Shown in pieces: positions 56,901 through 64,000 of a stretch of 64,000 nt of DNA (its first letter is position 1; every line of letters begins with the position of its first letter). The stretch lies in NCBI RefSeq assembly GCF_029626025.1, contig NZ_JARUBF010000001.1, positions 4,216,001 through 4,280,000 of the forward strand, given 5' to 3'. Source of the DNA: Solwaraspora sp. WMMD406. GTDB taxonomy: Bacteria > Actinomycetota > Actinomycetes > Mycobacteriales > Micromonosporaceae. The position numbers were made by a program, and so were the translations under genes. The notes beneath the pieces are model-generated. The model had not been told where the DNA came from, made no database searches, and saw only the letters and a program-made list of their open reading frames with translations.

Positions 56901-59646
56901 GTTCTTCACCTCCTTCCGATGCTGGTCGGGGTGTTGCCCCCGCGAGCGCGGGGAGTACGTGGGCGCCGGTGATCGGCGCGAGGAACGGCAGGCCGACCGG
57001 TTGGTCGTCGCGCAACGCGGTGGCGGCGGCCAGCAGTACCCCCGCTGTCCCGGTCGCCAGATCCATCGACAGGCGGAGCAGTTGTTCGCCGGGGAAGGCG
57101 AGGGCACCCTGGTAGGGCATCGCGTGCCAGGCCAGCCGGCGGAGTTGGGCCGCACACTCGGCGCGGTCGTCGTCGGCCGACCGCTGACCGTCGGTGTCGC
57201 GTGTGCGGGCGGCCAGGTAGGCGATGATTCCGGCGCGACCGGCGAACAGGCCGGACTGGGCGTAGAACGGTGACCGGGCGGCCCGCCTGATCGCCGTGGC
57301 GGCGTCGGCGAGGTCAGCGGTGGCGCGGTGCCGGAGGTACTGGTCGACGACGATGCCGATGCCGACGCTGCCGTGCGCCAGGTACGGCATGGTGCGCCAA
57401 CCCTCGTTGACCTCCAGCGCGCCGTCGTCGCGGACCACGCACCGGCGCAGGTCCCAGCGCAGCGCGGCTTCGGCGCGGTCCAGCAGGCCGGTGTCGCCGG
57501 TCAGTTCGTAGGCGCGCAGGAACATCAGGGCCGGGCCGCTGCGGCCCCGGGTCAGTCCGGCGTACGGGTGCCGGCCGCCGCTGACCGCGCCGTCGCCGTC
57601 CGGCGGGGCCGTCCGGTCGTCGGCGTCGAGTCGGTCGGCGACCAGCCGCACCGCCTGCCAGGCCGCGTCGCCCAGCGCGGTGTCGCCGGTACGGGCCGCG
57701 AAGTGCAGCAGGTTCAGCGCGATTCCGGACAGCCCGCCGAACAGGTCCGGTCCGAGCTGCTGCCAGGGCTCGTCGAGACAGACTCCGAGCAGGTCGCGTG
57801 CGGGAGCGTGGTGGCCGAGCCGGTCCAGCGCGAAGGCGACGCCGTGCAGCCCGTCGTAGAAGCCGTACCGGCTGCCCGACGGCGGGTTCGACGCCCGCCG
57901 GATGAGCCAGTCCTGCTGGTCCGGGTCCGGGTCGCCGCCGGATTCGGCCAGCGCCCACAGCACTCCGGCGGCACCGTTGGCGAGGTTCAGACCGCCGGAG
58001 CGGAACTGGGCGATGTCGCCGGGGTGGAGCCGGTCGTCGCGGTGGGGTGTGGCGCTGGCGGCGATCGCGTCGGTCATCTGTCGCCGCAGCACCGCCCAGT
58101 CGGTCGGGTCGAGTGCCGCTGTCGGCGGTGTGCTCGCGACTGGCGGTGTGCTCGCGGTCGGCGCGCCGGTCGGGTGGAGTGCCGGTCGGGCGGCGGTCGT
58201 CGCGGGGTGCGCCGGTCCGGTGCCGGTCGGCGGGACCGGGGTCGCGGTGATCTCCGCGACGGCGTCGTCGAGGAAGGCCGATGGGACCGGGAAGTGGGCG
58301 CGGATGACGTCGGCGAGGTCGGTGGCCTTGGCCGGCACCAGCCGCACCAGCTGGGTCAGTGGTAGGAACAGCGCCAGCTTCAGGCAAGCCAGCGCGTACC
58401 GGTCGACGGCCGGGCCGATCCGGTCGCGCGGGGCGGCGAACCCCTGGTTGCGCAGCGCGGGTCGGGTGGTGGCGTCGAGGGGTTGGGCGACTTCGAAGTC
58501 GACCAGCGCGACGGTGTCGTCGTCGCGCACCATCACGTTGAACAGGTGCAGGTCGCCGTAGACGACTCCCCGGGCGTGGATGTCGTCGATCGCTCGCCGT
58601 ACCTGGTCGTACACGCGCAGCGCCCAGGCGGTGTAGGTGGCGAAGCGTTCCGCCGGAGCGTCGGCGTCGATCAGCGGGTAGCGGCGGACGAGGATCCGGT
58701 TCAGCGGTTGGCCGTCGATGAACTCCAGGGCGACGAAGCGATGCTCGCCGAGGGCGAATTCGTCGAGGACCTCGGGTACGTGGGGGATCCCGGCGAGTTG
58801 TCGTAATGTCTGCGCCTCGTGGCGCAGCCGGGCCACGGCGTCGGCGCCGGTGCCGTCCAGCCCGGCGTGGGGACGGGCCTCCTTGAGTACGACCTGACGG
58901 TCGGTGCGGGTGTCCCGGGCGGCGTAGATGCCGCCTCCGTTAGAAAAGTGGATCACCCGGTCGACCCGGTACGGCAGGTCGGTCGTGCTGGTGGCGTTGC
59001 GGGCCGCCAGGTGCGGGGTGAGGAAGTCCGGCAGGGTAACCCAGTCCGGCAACCGGAACACCGGATCCCGACGGTCCGGGACGAGGGTGCCGTCGGGGGC
59101 GGCGATGGCCGCGACGACCTGACCGTCGTCGGACAGGCAGTACCGGGCGGCGAATCCACCGTACCGTACGTGCACCGGGCCGGCGCCGTAGCGCAGGTCG
59201 CTCAGGATGTGTGGACCCGGTTCGCCGTCGAGGGCGTCGGCGAGTTCCTTGCAGGCGAGTTCGAATTCCGCGTCGTCGTGCGGGTATATGGTGACGAACT
59301 TACCGCTCGATCCGCGCGGGGCATATTTCGCGTTGCGCATCAGGAGCATTCGCGGACCACGGAGGCATTTGAACGGCAGCCCTCGGTCCAGGCAGTATTC
59401 ACGAACCGTCCGCAGGACGTCCTCGGCGTTGTCCAGTGTCGCTGAAATATGGATCTTCCAGCCCTGGTCAGGGAGTTTGTCGCCGGTCGGGCCGAAGATC
59501 AGCCAGTCGTCCTTCGGTTCTCGTCGCCACTGTTCCGGCAGTTCGTAGCCGGCGGAAACGAATTCGGCGGCGGGTGCCGACGCTGTGGCGAGCGAGTCGT
59601 AGAAAAGTGGGTCGACTGCGCAGTACGCGTCGTATCCCTCGTCCAT
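56833..59646 (-). CDS. ramC: Class III lanthionine synthetase (LanKC, RamC/AmfT-like)
   Basis: This 937-residue enzyme starts at ATG 59646 (GGAGG upstream; GTG 59655 alternative). The N-terminal lyase-like region (to about 200) is followed by a Ser/Thr-kinase-like domain (IHFSNGGGIYAARD, VVLKEARPHAG, VYGDLHLFNVMVRDDDTVALVDFE; DFE in place of DFG) and a LanC-like cyclase domain from about 540 (LHGVAFALDRLGHHAP, NEGWRTMPYLAHGSVGIGI) without an evident zinc triad, as is usual for RamC/LabKC. It phosphorylates and eliminates Ser residues of the RamS-like precursor and closes the rings. The last 23 or so residues are read through the precursor start region. Confidence 0.92.
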   Translation of the reverse strand: MDEGYDAYCAVDPLFYDSLATASAPAAEFVSAGYELPEQWRREPKDDWLIFGPTGDKLPDQGWKIHISATLDNAEDVLRTVREYCLDRGLPFKCLRGPRMLLMRNAKYAPRGSSGKFVTIYPHDDAEFELACKELADALDGEPGPHILSDLRYGAGPVHVRYGGFAARYCLSDDGQVVAAIAAPDGTLVPDRRDPVFRLPDWVTLPDFLTPHLAARNATSTTDLPYRVDRVIHFSNGGGIYAARDTRTDRQVVLKEARPHAGLDGTGADAVARLRHEAQTLRQLAGIPHVPEVLDEFALGEHRFVALEFIDGQPLNRILVRRYPLIDADAPAERFATYTAWALRVYDQVRRAIDDIHARGVVYGDLHLFNVMVRDDDTVALVDFEVAQPLDATTRPALRNQGFAAPRDRIGPAVDRYALACLKLALFLPLTQLVRLVPAKATDLADVIRAHFPVPSAFLDDAVAEITATPVPPTGTGPAHPATTAARPALHPTGAPTASTPPVASTPPTAALDPTDWAVLRRQMTDAIAASATPHRDDRLHPGDIAQFRSGGLNLANGAAGVLWALAESGGDPDPDQQDWLIRRASNPPSGSRYGFYDGLHGVAFALDRLGHHAPARDLLGVCLDEPWQQLGPDLFGGLSGIALNLLHFAARTGDTALGDAAWQAVRLVADRLDADDRTAPPDGDGAVSGGRHPYAGLTRGRSGPALMFLRAYELTGDTGLLDRAEAALRWDLRRCVVRDDGALEVNEGWRTMPYLAHGSVGIGIVVDQYLRHRATADLADAATAIRRAARSPFYAQSGLFAGRAGIIAYLAARTRDTDGQRSADDDRAECAAQLRRLAWHAMPYQGALAFPGEQLLRLSMDLATGTAGVLLAAATALRDDQPVGLPFLAPITGAHVLPALAGATPRPASEGGEEHGAPGSSGHGAAGGRAYRRHRR

Positions 59647-59989
59647 GTCTCGCACCTCCGCAGCTGGTCACCGGGGCACCCCGTAACAACTTGCTGCCTC
59701 GATTCTGTGCGAGGTCGAAGAGGTGTTCCAGTGCTTCTGGTAATTGGCGTCGGTGATTGCTGCACGAGGCGGTGTGACAATCCTCAGGGACACCCCGTGT
59801 GACCAGCGGTGCCGGTCGAGGGCCGGTCGAGGGCAGGTGTGGGCGCGCACCGGGCGACCCGCGCACCGACGGGTTGCGTCGCGGTGCGCGGGTCGCCCGG
59901 TGCGCGATCGTCCGGTCCTGGGCTGTCGAGCCGACCGCAGATGCGGTGCGGTTCCGCTGGTTCAGGCTGCCTGGTTCACGGCCGCTGGT
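59647..59989. other. Intergenic region upstream of the lanthipeptide operon
   Basis: These 343 bases carry the probable promoter region of the synthetase gene, a 25-bp stem hairpin (59844-59906) and the downstream copy of a 22-bp duplication. No gene is supported. Confidence 0.6.
59844..59906. terminator. 25-bp perfect stem hairpin
   Basis: Bases 59844-59868 pair perfectly with 59882-59906 around a 13-base loop. It lies 84 bases beyond the anti-sigma gene stop and 198 bases before the lanKC start, so it probably terminates the anti-sigma transcript and insulates the lanthipeptide operon. Confidence 0.6.
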
Positions 59990-60003
59990 TCAGGCTGCCT
60001 GGT
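59954..60003. repeat. 22-bp exact duplication spanning the anti-sigma stop codon
   Basis: CCGCTGGTTCAGGCTGCCTG plus GT occurs at 59982-60003, covering the last codons and TGA of the minus-strand anti-sigma gene, and again without mismatch at 59954-59975 just beyond the stop. The period is 28 bases. Confidence 0.85.
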
Positions 60004-60763
60004 CGTCGCGCGACCGCGCCGAGATCCCACCGCCGGTGATGAGCCGTAGCCGCTGCGTCGGCGCCGGTGCCGGTGCCGGCCGGGGCTCCTCGTCGAAGTC
60101 GACCCGCCATCGGGACCGACGCTGGCGACCGGTACCCGGGGGGGAGTCCAGGTCGGTGACCCGCCGGCTCAACCCGATCAGCAGCAGGTAGCCGAGCACG
60201 ACGAAGCCGTGGCTCAACAACCGGCCGTTGTCCACCCGTCCGACGAGCAGGTCGTTGACCGACAACAGGGCCAGCGCAGCCACGAACGCGGTCAACGTCG
60301 GCAGGATGCCCGACGGGCGGGTCCTTCGCAGGGCGATCCAGACGAATCCGGCGCCGAGCGCCACGTTCCAGGCGGCCGACTCGTGCCACAGATGGTTCGG
60401 CGCGCTCCCACCGACCGGGTCGGCCACGTGCAGGTGGCCGTCGGCCACCCCGCCGATCTGCGCCGCGCCGAGCAGGAACTGGGCCACTCCGAGCAGACCG
60501 AGAGTCCAGCGCAGGATCATGGTGACCCGGGCGGCGGTCAACCGGCGCCGGGTGGGCAGCGCGTCCAGCACCGCCGGATCCACCCGTACGGCCGGCACCG
60601 GGCCGCCGGCGTTGACGAGCGCGGTGAGCTGTCCGGCGGCGGCGTACCAGCTCCGACACCCGGCACAGCCGGACAGGTGCTCCTCGGCCGCTACCCGTTG
60701 CGCCGCCGTTGCCTCGCCGTCGAGCTCAGCCGACAGCAGTTCGCGAAAGTCTGCGCACCCCAC
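59990..60763 (-). CDS. Anti-sigma factor (zf-HC2 type)
   Basis: This 257-residue membrane protein starts at GTG 60763. The zinc anti-sigma motif is at the N-terminus: Cys 3, then EEHLSGCAGCRSWY (HxxxCxxC). Four to six hydrophobic segments follow (VTMILRWTLGLLGVAQFLLGAA, ILPTLTAFVAALALLSV, FVVLGYLLLIGL) and a basic/Pro-rich tail. It is divergent from the ECF sigma gene 84 bases away, and should hold that sigma factor at the membrane until a signal arrives. The signal is unknown. Confidence 0.88.
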   Translation of the reverse strand: MGCADFRELLSAELDGEATAAQRVAAEEHLSGCAGCRSWYAAAGQLTALVNAGGPVPAVRVDPAVLDALPTRRRLTAARVTMILRWTLGLLGVAQFLLGAAQIGGVADGHLHVADPVGGSAPNHLWHESAAWNVALGAGFVWIALRRTRPSGILPTLTAFVAALALLSVNDLLVGRVDNGRLLSHGFVVLGYLLLIGLSRRVTDLDSPPGTGRQRRSRWRVDFDEEPRPAPAPAPTQRLRLITGGGISARSRDDQAA

Positions 60764-60847
60764 ATGTCAATAGTCGGTCGTGCCGTCCGGACGGTTCCCG
60801 GCGGGGCGAGGTTCCCGTGATCGGGCCTGGGCGGATACGCTTGCCTC

Positions 60848-61453
60848 ATGCCGCACGCCGGACCAGACGAGCGGGGACCACGCGACGCCGACATCACCCG
60901 TTGGGCGCTCGCCGCCCGTGACGGCGACCGGGACTCCGCCACCGCGTTCATCGCGGGCACCCAGCATCACGTGCAGCGGTTTCTGACCCACGTGGTCGGC
61001 GCGGCCGAGGCCGAGGACCTCACCCAGGAAACCTACCTGCGGGCCATGCGGGCGCTGCCGCGTTTCGCCGCCCGGTCCACCGCCCGTACCTGGCTGCTGG
61101 CGATCGCCCGACGGGTTGCCGTGGACCACATCCGGGCGGCGGTCGTCCGTCCCCGGGTCGCCGACCTGGACGACTGGCAGGCGGTGGCGGAGACGGTCAC
61201 CGCCACCAGCGCCCCCCGCTTCGACGGCGCCGTGGTGTTGCGTCAGCTGCTCCGGGATCTGCCCGCCGACCGTCGGGAGGCGTTCGTCGCCACCCAGGTG
61301 CTCGGGTTGAGCTACGCCGAGGCGGCCGAGGTCTGCGACTGCCCGATCGGCACGATCCGCTCACGGGTCGCGCGTGCCCGGGAGGACCTCGTCGCGGCGA
61401 TGGCCGCCGACGGCGACCGGTCCACCGGCCGCCACCTGCGGGCCATCGGCTGA
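60848..61453 (+). CDS. ECF RNA polymerase sigma factor
   Basis: This 201-residue protein has sigma region 2 (FIAGTQHHVQRFLTHVVGAAEAEDLTQETYLRAMRALPRFAARSTARTWLLAIARRVAVDHIR) and region 4 (RQLLRDLPADRREAFVATQVLGLSYAEAAEVCDCPIGTIRSRVARARE). It resembles the SigC group of mycobacteria. ATG 60848 gives full length; the ribosome site is weak. The partner anti-sigma gene is divergent, so the 84-base gap probably holds promoters, possibly autoregulated. Confidence 0.9.
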   Translation: MPHAGPDERGPRDADITRWALAARDGDRDSATAFIAGTQHHVQRFLTHVVGAAEAEDLTQETYLRAMRALPRFAARSTARTWLLAIARRVAVDHIRAAVVRPRVADLDDWQAVAETVTATSAPRFDGAVVLRQLLRDLPADRREAFVATQVLGLSYAEAAEVCDCPIGTIRSRVARAREDLVAAMAADGDRSTGRHLRAIG

Positions 61454-61526
61454 CCGACCGGACCTGCCTCGGCCTGACCGGCCCTGGTTCCCGCTCCGCC
61501 TCGCCGACGGCCCCGCCCCGACGCCG

Positions 61527-61763
61527 TCAGTGACCTCGGGCGATCCATTCGGACAGCTGCGGGCCTCCGCCCCGATCGTGGTGCTGCCGCCGTGCCCGGG
61601 TGTGCACCACCGTGCCGGACGGCAGGGCGAGCAGCCGGGTCTCGATCGAGGTGATGATGGTGCCGAAGTCACTGTAGGAACGGCCGGTGGCGCCGGGTCC
61701 CCCGGCGAACAGGGTGTCGCCGGTGAACACCACCGCCAGGCCGGCGGCGTACAGGCAGTACGC
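61527..61763 (-). pseudogene. Metallo-beta-lactamase-fold hydrolase remnant
   Basis: The minus strand reads YAAGLAVVFTGDTLFAGGPG, then GRSYSDFGTIITSIETRLLA and SGTVVHT, the C-terminal third of a glyoxalase-II-like hydrolase. After VVHT the sense jumps to the next frame (GHGGSTTIGAEA) and back (PQLSEWIARGH), so two compensating single-base indels scramble the segment that carries the last metal-binding His. A stop precedes the fragment at about 61764 and the N-terminal two thirds are missing. It is a decayed gene. Confidence 0.75.
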
Positions 61764-61840
61764 CTAGCCTGGTGTCGGCACCCCACGGCCGTGGGCGCCG
61801 ACCCGACGTCGTGATCGTGGACCGCAGGAGGTATCGCATC

Positions 61841-62629
61841 ATGCAGACCGTCACGGTACGTACCGGTGAGCATCCCGGCGTACGGCTGCTGACCCTCGAC
61901 GATCCCGAACGTCGCAACGCCATCGGCACCGTCATGAAGCGGGAGCTCGCCGAGGCGGTGGCGGGGGTGGCCGCCGACCGGGACGCCCGGGTGCTGGTCG
62001 TCACGGGGGCGGGCAGTGCCTTCTGCGCCGGTGCCCACCTGGACGAGATCTTCGGCGGACCGGAACGCGACGTCAACGAGACCCGCCGTGAGCTGGAGGA
62101 TATCTACCGCAGCTTCCTGTCGGTACGCCAGCTGGATCTGCTGACCATCGCCGCGGTGCACGGGCCCGCCGTGGGCGCCGGGCTCAACCTGGCCTTCTGC
62201 TGCGATCTGCGGATCGCTGGTCCGCAGGCTCGGTTCGGTGCCACGTTCACCCGGATGGGTCTGCACCCGGGCGGGGGCTGCACCTACTTCCTCGTCGACG
62301 CGCTCGGTGCGCAGCGCGCGACGCAGATCCTGCTCGACGGCGCCATGCTCGACGCCACGCAGGCCCGTGACCTGGGCCTGGTGCTCTCCATCGCCGAGGA
62401 TCCCCTCGCGGCGGCGGTGAGCGCGGCGAACCGTTACGCCGACCTCGATCCGCATCTGGTGCGGCACATCACGCAGAGCGTCCGGGTCGCGGCGTCCGCC
62501 GGACTCGACGCCTCGCTGCAGTACGAGGCGTGGGCCCAGGCCGCGTCCGCCAGCGACCCGGCGGTACGGGCCGCGCTGCTGGCCGGCCGCCGCCGTGCTA
62601 CCACCGCCGAGCCGGCGACGTCGAGCTGA
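61841..62629 (+). CDS. Enoyl-CoA hydratase/isomerase family protein
   Basis: This 262-residue crotonase-fold protein starts at ATG 61841 behind AGGAGG; the frame opens earlier at 61772 without a ribosome site. Oxyanion-hole segments are GSAFCAGAHLDEI and HGPAVGAGLNLAFCCDLRIA, and the family Gly-rich helix TFTRMGLHPGGGCTYFLV is intact. It is typical of the many paralogous EchA proteins of actinomycetes. No pathway partner is adjacent; it replaced or was inserted next to the metallo-hydrolase remnant. Confidence 0.85.
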   Translation: MQTVTVRTGEHPGVRLLTLDDPERRNAIGTVMKRELAEAVAGVAADRDARVLVVTGAGSAFCAGAHLDEIFGGPERDVNETRRELEDIYRSFLSVRQLDLLTIAAVHGPAVGAGLNLAFCCDLRIAGPQARFGATFTRMGLHPGGGCTYFLVDALGAQRATQILLDGAMLDATQARDLGLVLSIAEDPLAAAVSAANRYADLDPHLVRHITQSVRVAASAGLDASLQYEAWAQAASASDPAVRAALLAGRRRATTAEPATSS

Positions 62630-62636
62630 GCCGGCG

Positions 62637-63827
62637 TCACACCACTCCGATCGGGCCTTCCTGGGGGCCGGATTCCTGCGCCGGCTGCACCGCCAGGGAC
62701 GGGAAATCGGCCAGGTCGCCGTCGGGTTCGGCGTCCCACTCCGGGAACACCAGGTCACTCTGCAGGTAGAGGCAGAGCAGCTGGGCCAGGTGGCGCAGCC
62801 CGTCGAGGTGAGTGCGTTCGTGACCGTGGGTGGCGTCCACACCGAAGCCGAGCAGCGCCACCCGGGCGTGCGCGCCGGCCTCCACGGCGGCGGCCACATC
62901 GGAACGGTAGTAGTCGAACACGTCCCGGACGAGGTCGATGTCGTGTTCGGCGGCCAGCCCGGCCAGCTTGCGGGTCAGGTGGTAGTCGAACGGTCCGACC
63001 CCGTCACCCATGGCCACCGTGGCGGCGTTCTCCCGCGACTGCTGACCCGGGGCGACGACGGCCGCGTCCACCGACACGATCTCGGCGACGTCGGGATCGA
63101 GGCCGTGGCTGGCACCGTGCCCGACCTCCTCGGTGCAGGTGATCAGCAGATGCGCGGTGACCGGCGGTTGCAGGCCCGCGTCGACCATGGCCTTGACCGC
63201 GGTCAACACGGCAGCCACCCCCGCCTTGTCGTCGAGGTGGCGGGACTTGACGAAGCCGCTGGCGGTGATGGTCGGGGCGGGCAGGATCGCCGCGAAGTCA
63301 CCGACGTCGACGCCGAGGGCGCGCAGCCCGGCGACGTCGGTGACCGGTTCGTCGACCCGCACCTCGACCTGCTCCCAGCCGACGCCCTGCAGGTCGACGT
63401 CGTCGTTGTAGCGGTGCCCGCTGGCCTTGAGCGGCAGCACCTGACCGGTGATCACCCGGTCCAGCTCGTCGGTGAAGATCCGCACGTGGGCGCCTTCGGC
63501 GAACCGGGCGCTGTGCGTACCGATGGGCTTGAGCTCCAGCCGCCCGTTCTCCTTGAGCCGCTTGACCATCCCCCCGATCGTGTCGGTGTGCACCACGATG
63601 GCCCGGTCGGCACCGGTGGTACGGGGACCGGACAGCGACGCGTTGAGGGCGCCCCGCCGGGTCACCGTGAACGGGATGCCAAGAGCGGACAGCCGTTCAC
63701 CCACGTACTGCTGGACGTGGTCGGTACGGCCGGACGGGCTGGGGATGTCCAGCAGCTCCAGCATCACCTGCCGCAGGTAGTCCAGGTCCAGTTTCAGCGG
63801 GGCGGGGGTCTTCGGATCGGCCGGCAT
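62637..63827 (-). CDS. M42-family peptidase of the NAGGN osmolyte system
   Basis: This 396-residue protein is an M42/M20-like metallopeptidase: IVVHTDTIGGMV, SGFVKSRHLDDKAGVAAVL, ITCTEEVGHGASHGL and IVSVDAAVVAPG provide the expected His/Asp/Glu metal ligands and the catalytic Glu pair. It is encoded just after the synthetase gene of N-acetylglutaminylglutamine amide (NAGGN) synthesis, as in the three-gene NAGGN osmoprotectant operon, where it is thought to process or turn over the dipeptide. ATG 63827 has a weak ribosome site; translation may be coupled to the upstream gene, 22 bases away. Confidence 0.86.
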   Translation of the reverse strand: MPADPKTPAPLKLDLDYLRQVMLELLDIPSPSGRTDHVQQYVGERLSALGIPFTVTRRGALNASLSGPRTTGADRAIVVHTDTIGGMVKRLKENGRLELKPIGTHSARFAEGAHVRIFTDELDRVITGQVLPLKASGHRYNDDVDLQGVGWEQVEVRVDEPVTDVAGLRALGVDVGDFAAILPAPTITASGFVKSRHLDDKAGVAAVLTAVKAMVDAGLQPPVTAHLLITCTEEVGHGASHGLDPDVAEIVSVDAAVVAPGQQSRENAATVAMGDGVGPFDYHLTRKLAGLAAEHDIDLVRDVFDYYRSDVAAAVEAGAHARVALLGFGVDATHGHERTHLDGLRHLAQLLCLYLQSDLVFPEWDAEPDGDLADFPSLAVQPAQESGPQEGPIGVV

Positions 63828-63849
63828 GCGAAGACCGTACCGTCGCCGT

Positions 63850-64000
63850 TCACGAGCCCGCGTTCGCCCCGCCGGCACCGGCCGGACTCCACCGCCGCTG
63901 CGGCGCGCTGGTACCCGGGAACAGCAGGTCGATGAAGCGTTCCGCGGTCGGTTGCGGTTCGTGGTTGGCCAGCCCGGGTCGTTCGTTGGCCTCGATGAAC
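63850..64000 (-). CDS. ngg: N-acetylglutaminylglutamine synthetase, C-terminal end
   Basis: Only the last 49 residues lie in the window. They begin FIEANERPGLANHEPQPTAE and continue RFIDLLFPGTSAPQ, which matches the end of the GNAT/ATP-grasp NAGGN synthetase as I remember it. The start is beyond the right edge. Together with the M42 peptidase gene it marks the end of an osmolyte operon transcribed leftward; the amidotransferase gene (asnO) is predicted further right. Confidence 0.75.
   Translation of the reverse strand, partial: FIEANERPGLANHEPQPTAERFIDLLFPGTSAPQRRWSPAGAGGANAGS

Noticed and set aside
1-64000. Search for tRNA, rRNA and CRISPR arrays
   Set aside because: No cloverleaf-like, rRNA-like or regularly spaced repeat pattern was found by eye on either strand; a covariance-model search would be decisive.

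Overview
The window reads as high-GC actinomycete chromosome. Third codon positions are almost always G or C, start codons are often GTG, and operons are joined by 4-base ATGA/GTGA overlaps. A SapB-type lanthipeptide locus, an NAGGN osmolyte locus end and DUF1707/DUF6131 proteins point to a Micromonospora-like genus; that placement is inference from gene content.

Bases 1-2,400: the end of a DUF4097-like gene, a roadblock protein, and an orphan siderophore-type ABC ATPase behind an IdeR/DmdR-like iron box. Bases 2,350-25,206 hold a large catabolic island in two co-directional operons separated by a divergent IclR-family regulator. The left operon encodes an NMT1/SsuA-type ABC importer, a hydantoinase-A-like protein, an AMP-forming acyl ligase, a fumarase/PcaB-type lyase, an enoyl-CoA hydratase and a ThDP enzyme. 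The right operon starts with a hydantoinase-B-like protein and then encodes what looks like a whole 2-aminophenol meta-cleavage pathway: AmnB/AmnA ring-cleavage dioxygenase, AmnC aldehyde dehydrogenase, AmnD deaminase, AmnE decarboxylase, AmnF hydratase, AmnG aldolase and AmnH acylating acetaldehyde dehydrogenase. Three bacterial microcompartment shell genes (two BMC-H, one BMC-P) sit between amnA and amnC. The simplest reading is a protein-shelled organelle that carries an aminophenol-type aromatic through semialdehyde and acetaldehyde intermediates to pyruvate and acetyl-CoA. A D-threonine-aldolase-like gene follows. This island is the main discovery of the window.

Bases 25,467-37,525: a DUF72 protein, then a surface-polysaccharide locus with a PglF/PglE/PglD-like set (bacillosamine-type amino sugar), a BY-kinase with a tail-to-tail tyrosine phosphatase, two GT4 glycosyltransferases, an epimerase and a UDP-sugar dehydrogenase. 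Bases 37,672-50,000: mixed housekeeping and unknown genes, including a double-GNAT protein, membrane proteins, a TetR regulator, a secreted seven-bladed propeller, and a PhoD/CopC-like/His-rich membrane protein operon. A decayed Tn3-like element (42,932-43,752) with 35-bp inverted repeats and a 5-bp target duplication is inserted in the stop codon of a small DUF6131 gene.

Bases 50,188-59,646: a SapB/AmfS-type class III lanthipeptide locus: precursor, LanKC synthetase, two ABC exporters and two tandem RamR-like regulators, one lacking the phospho-acceptor. Bases 59,990-64,000: a divergent ECF sigma/anti-sigma pair, a decayed metallo-beta-lactamase fragment, an enoyl-CoA hydratase, and the end of an NAGGN osmoprotectant operon.

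Recurring structural oddities are very strong perfect hairpins behind the first or key gene of operons (3,413; 56,725), and near-exact 21-28 bp tandem duplications that span stop codons (5,074; 26,308; 59,954). No tRNA, rRNA or CRISPR array was seen.
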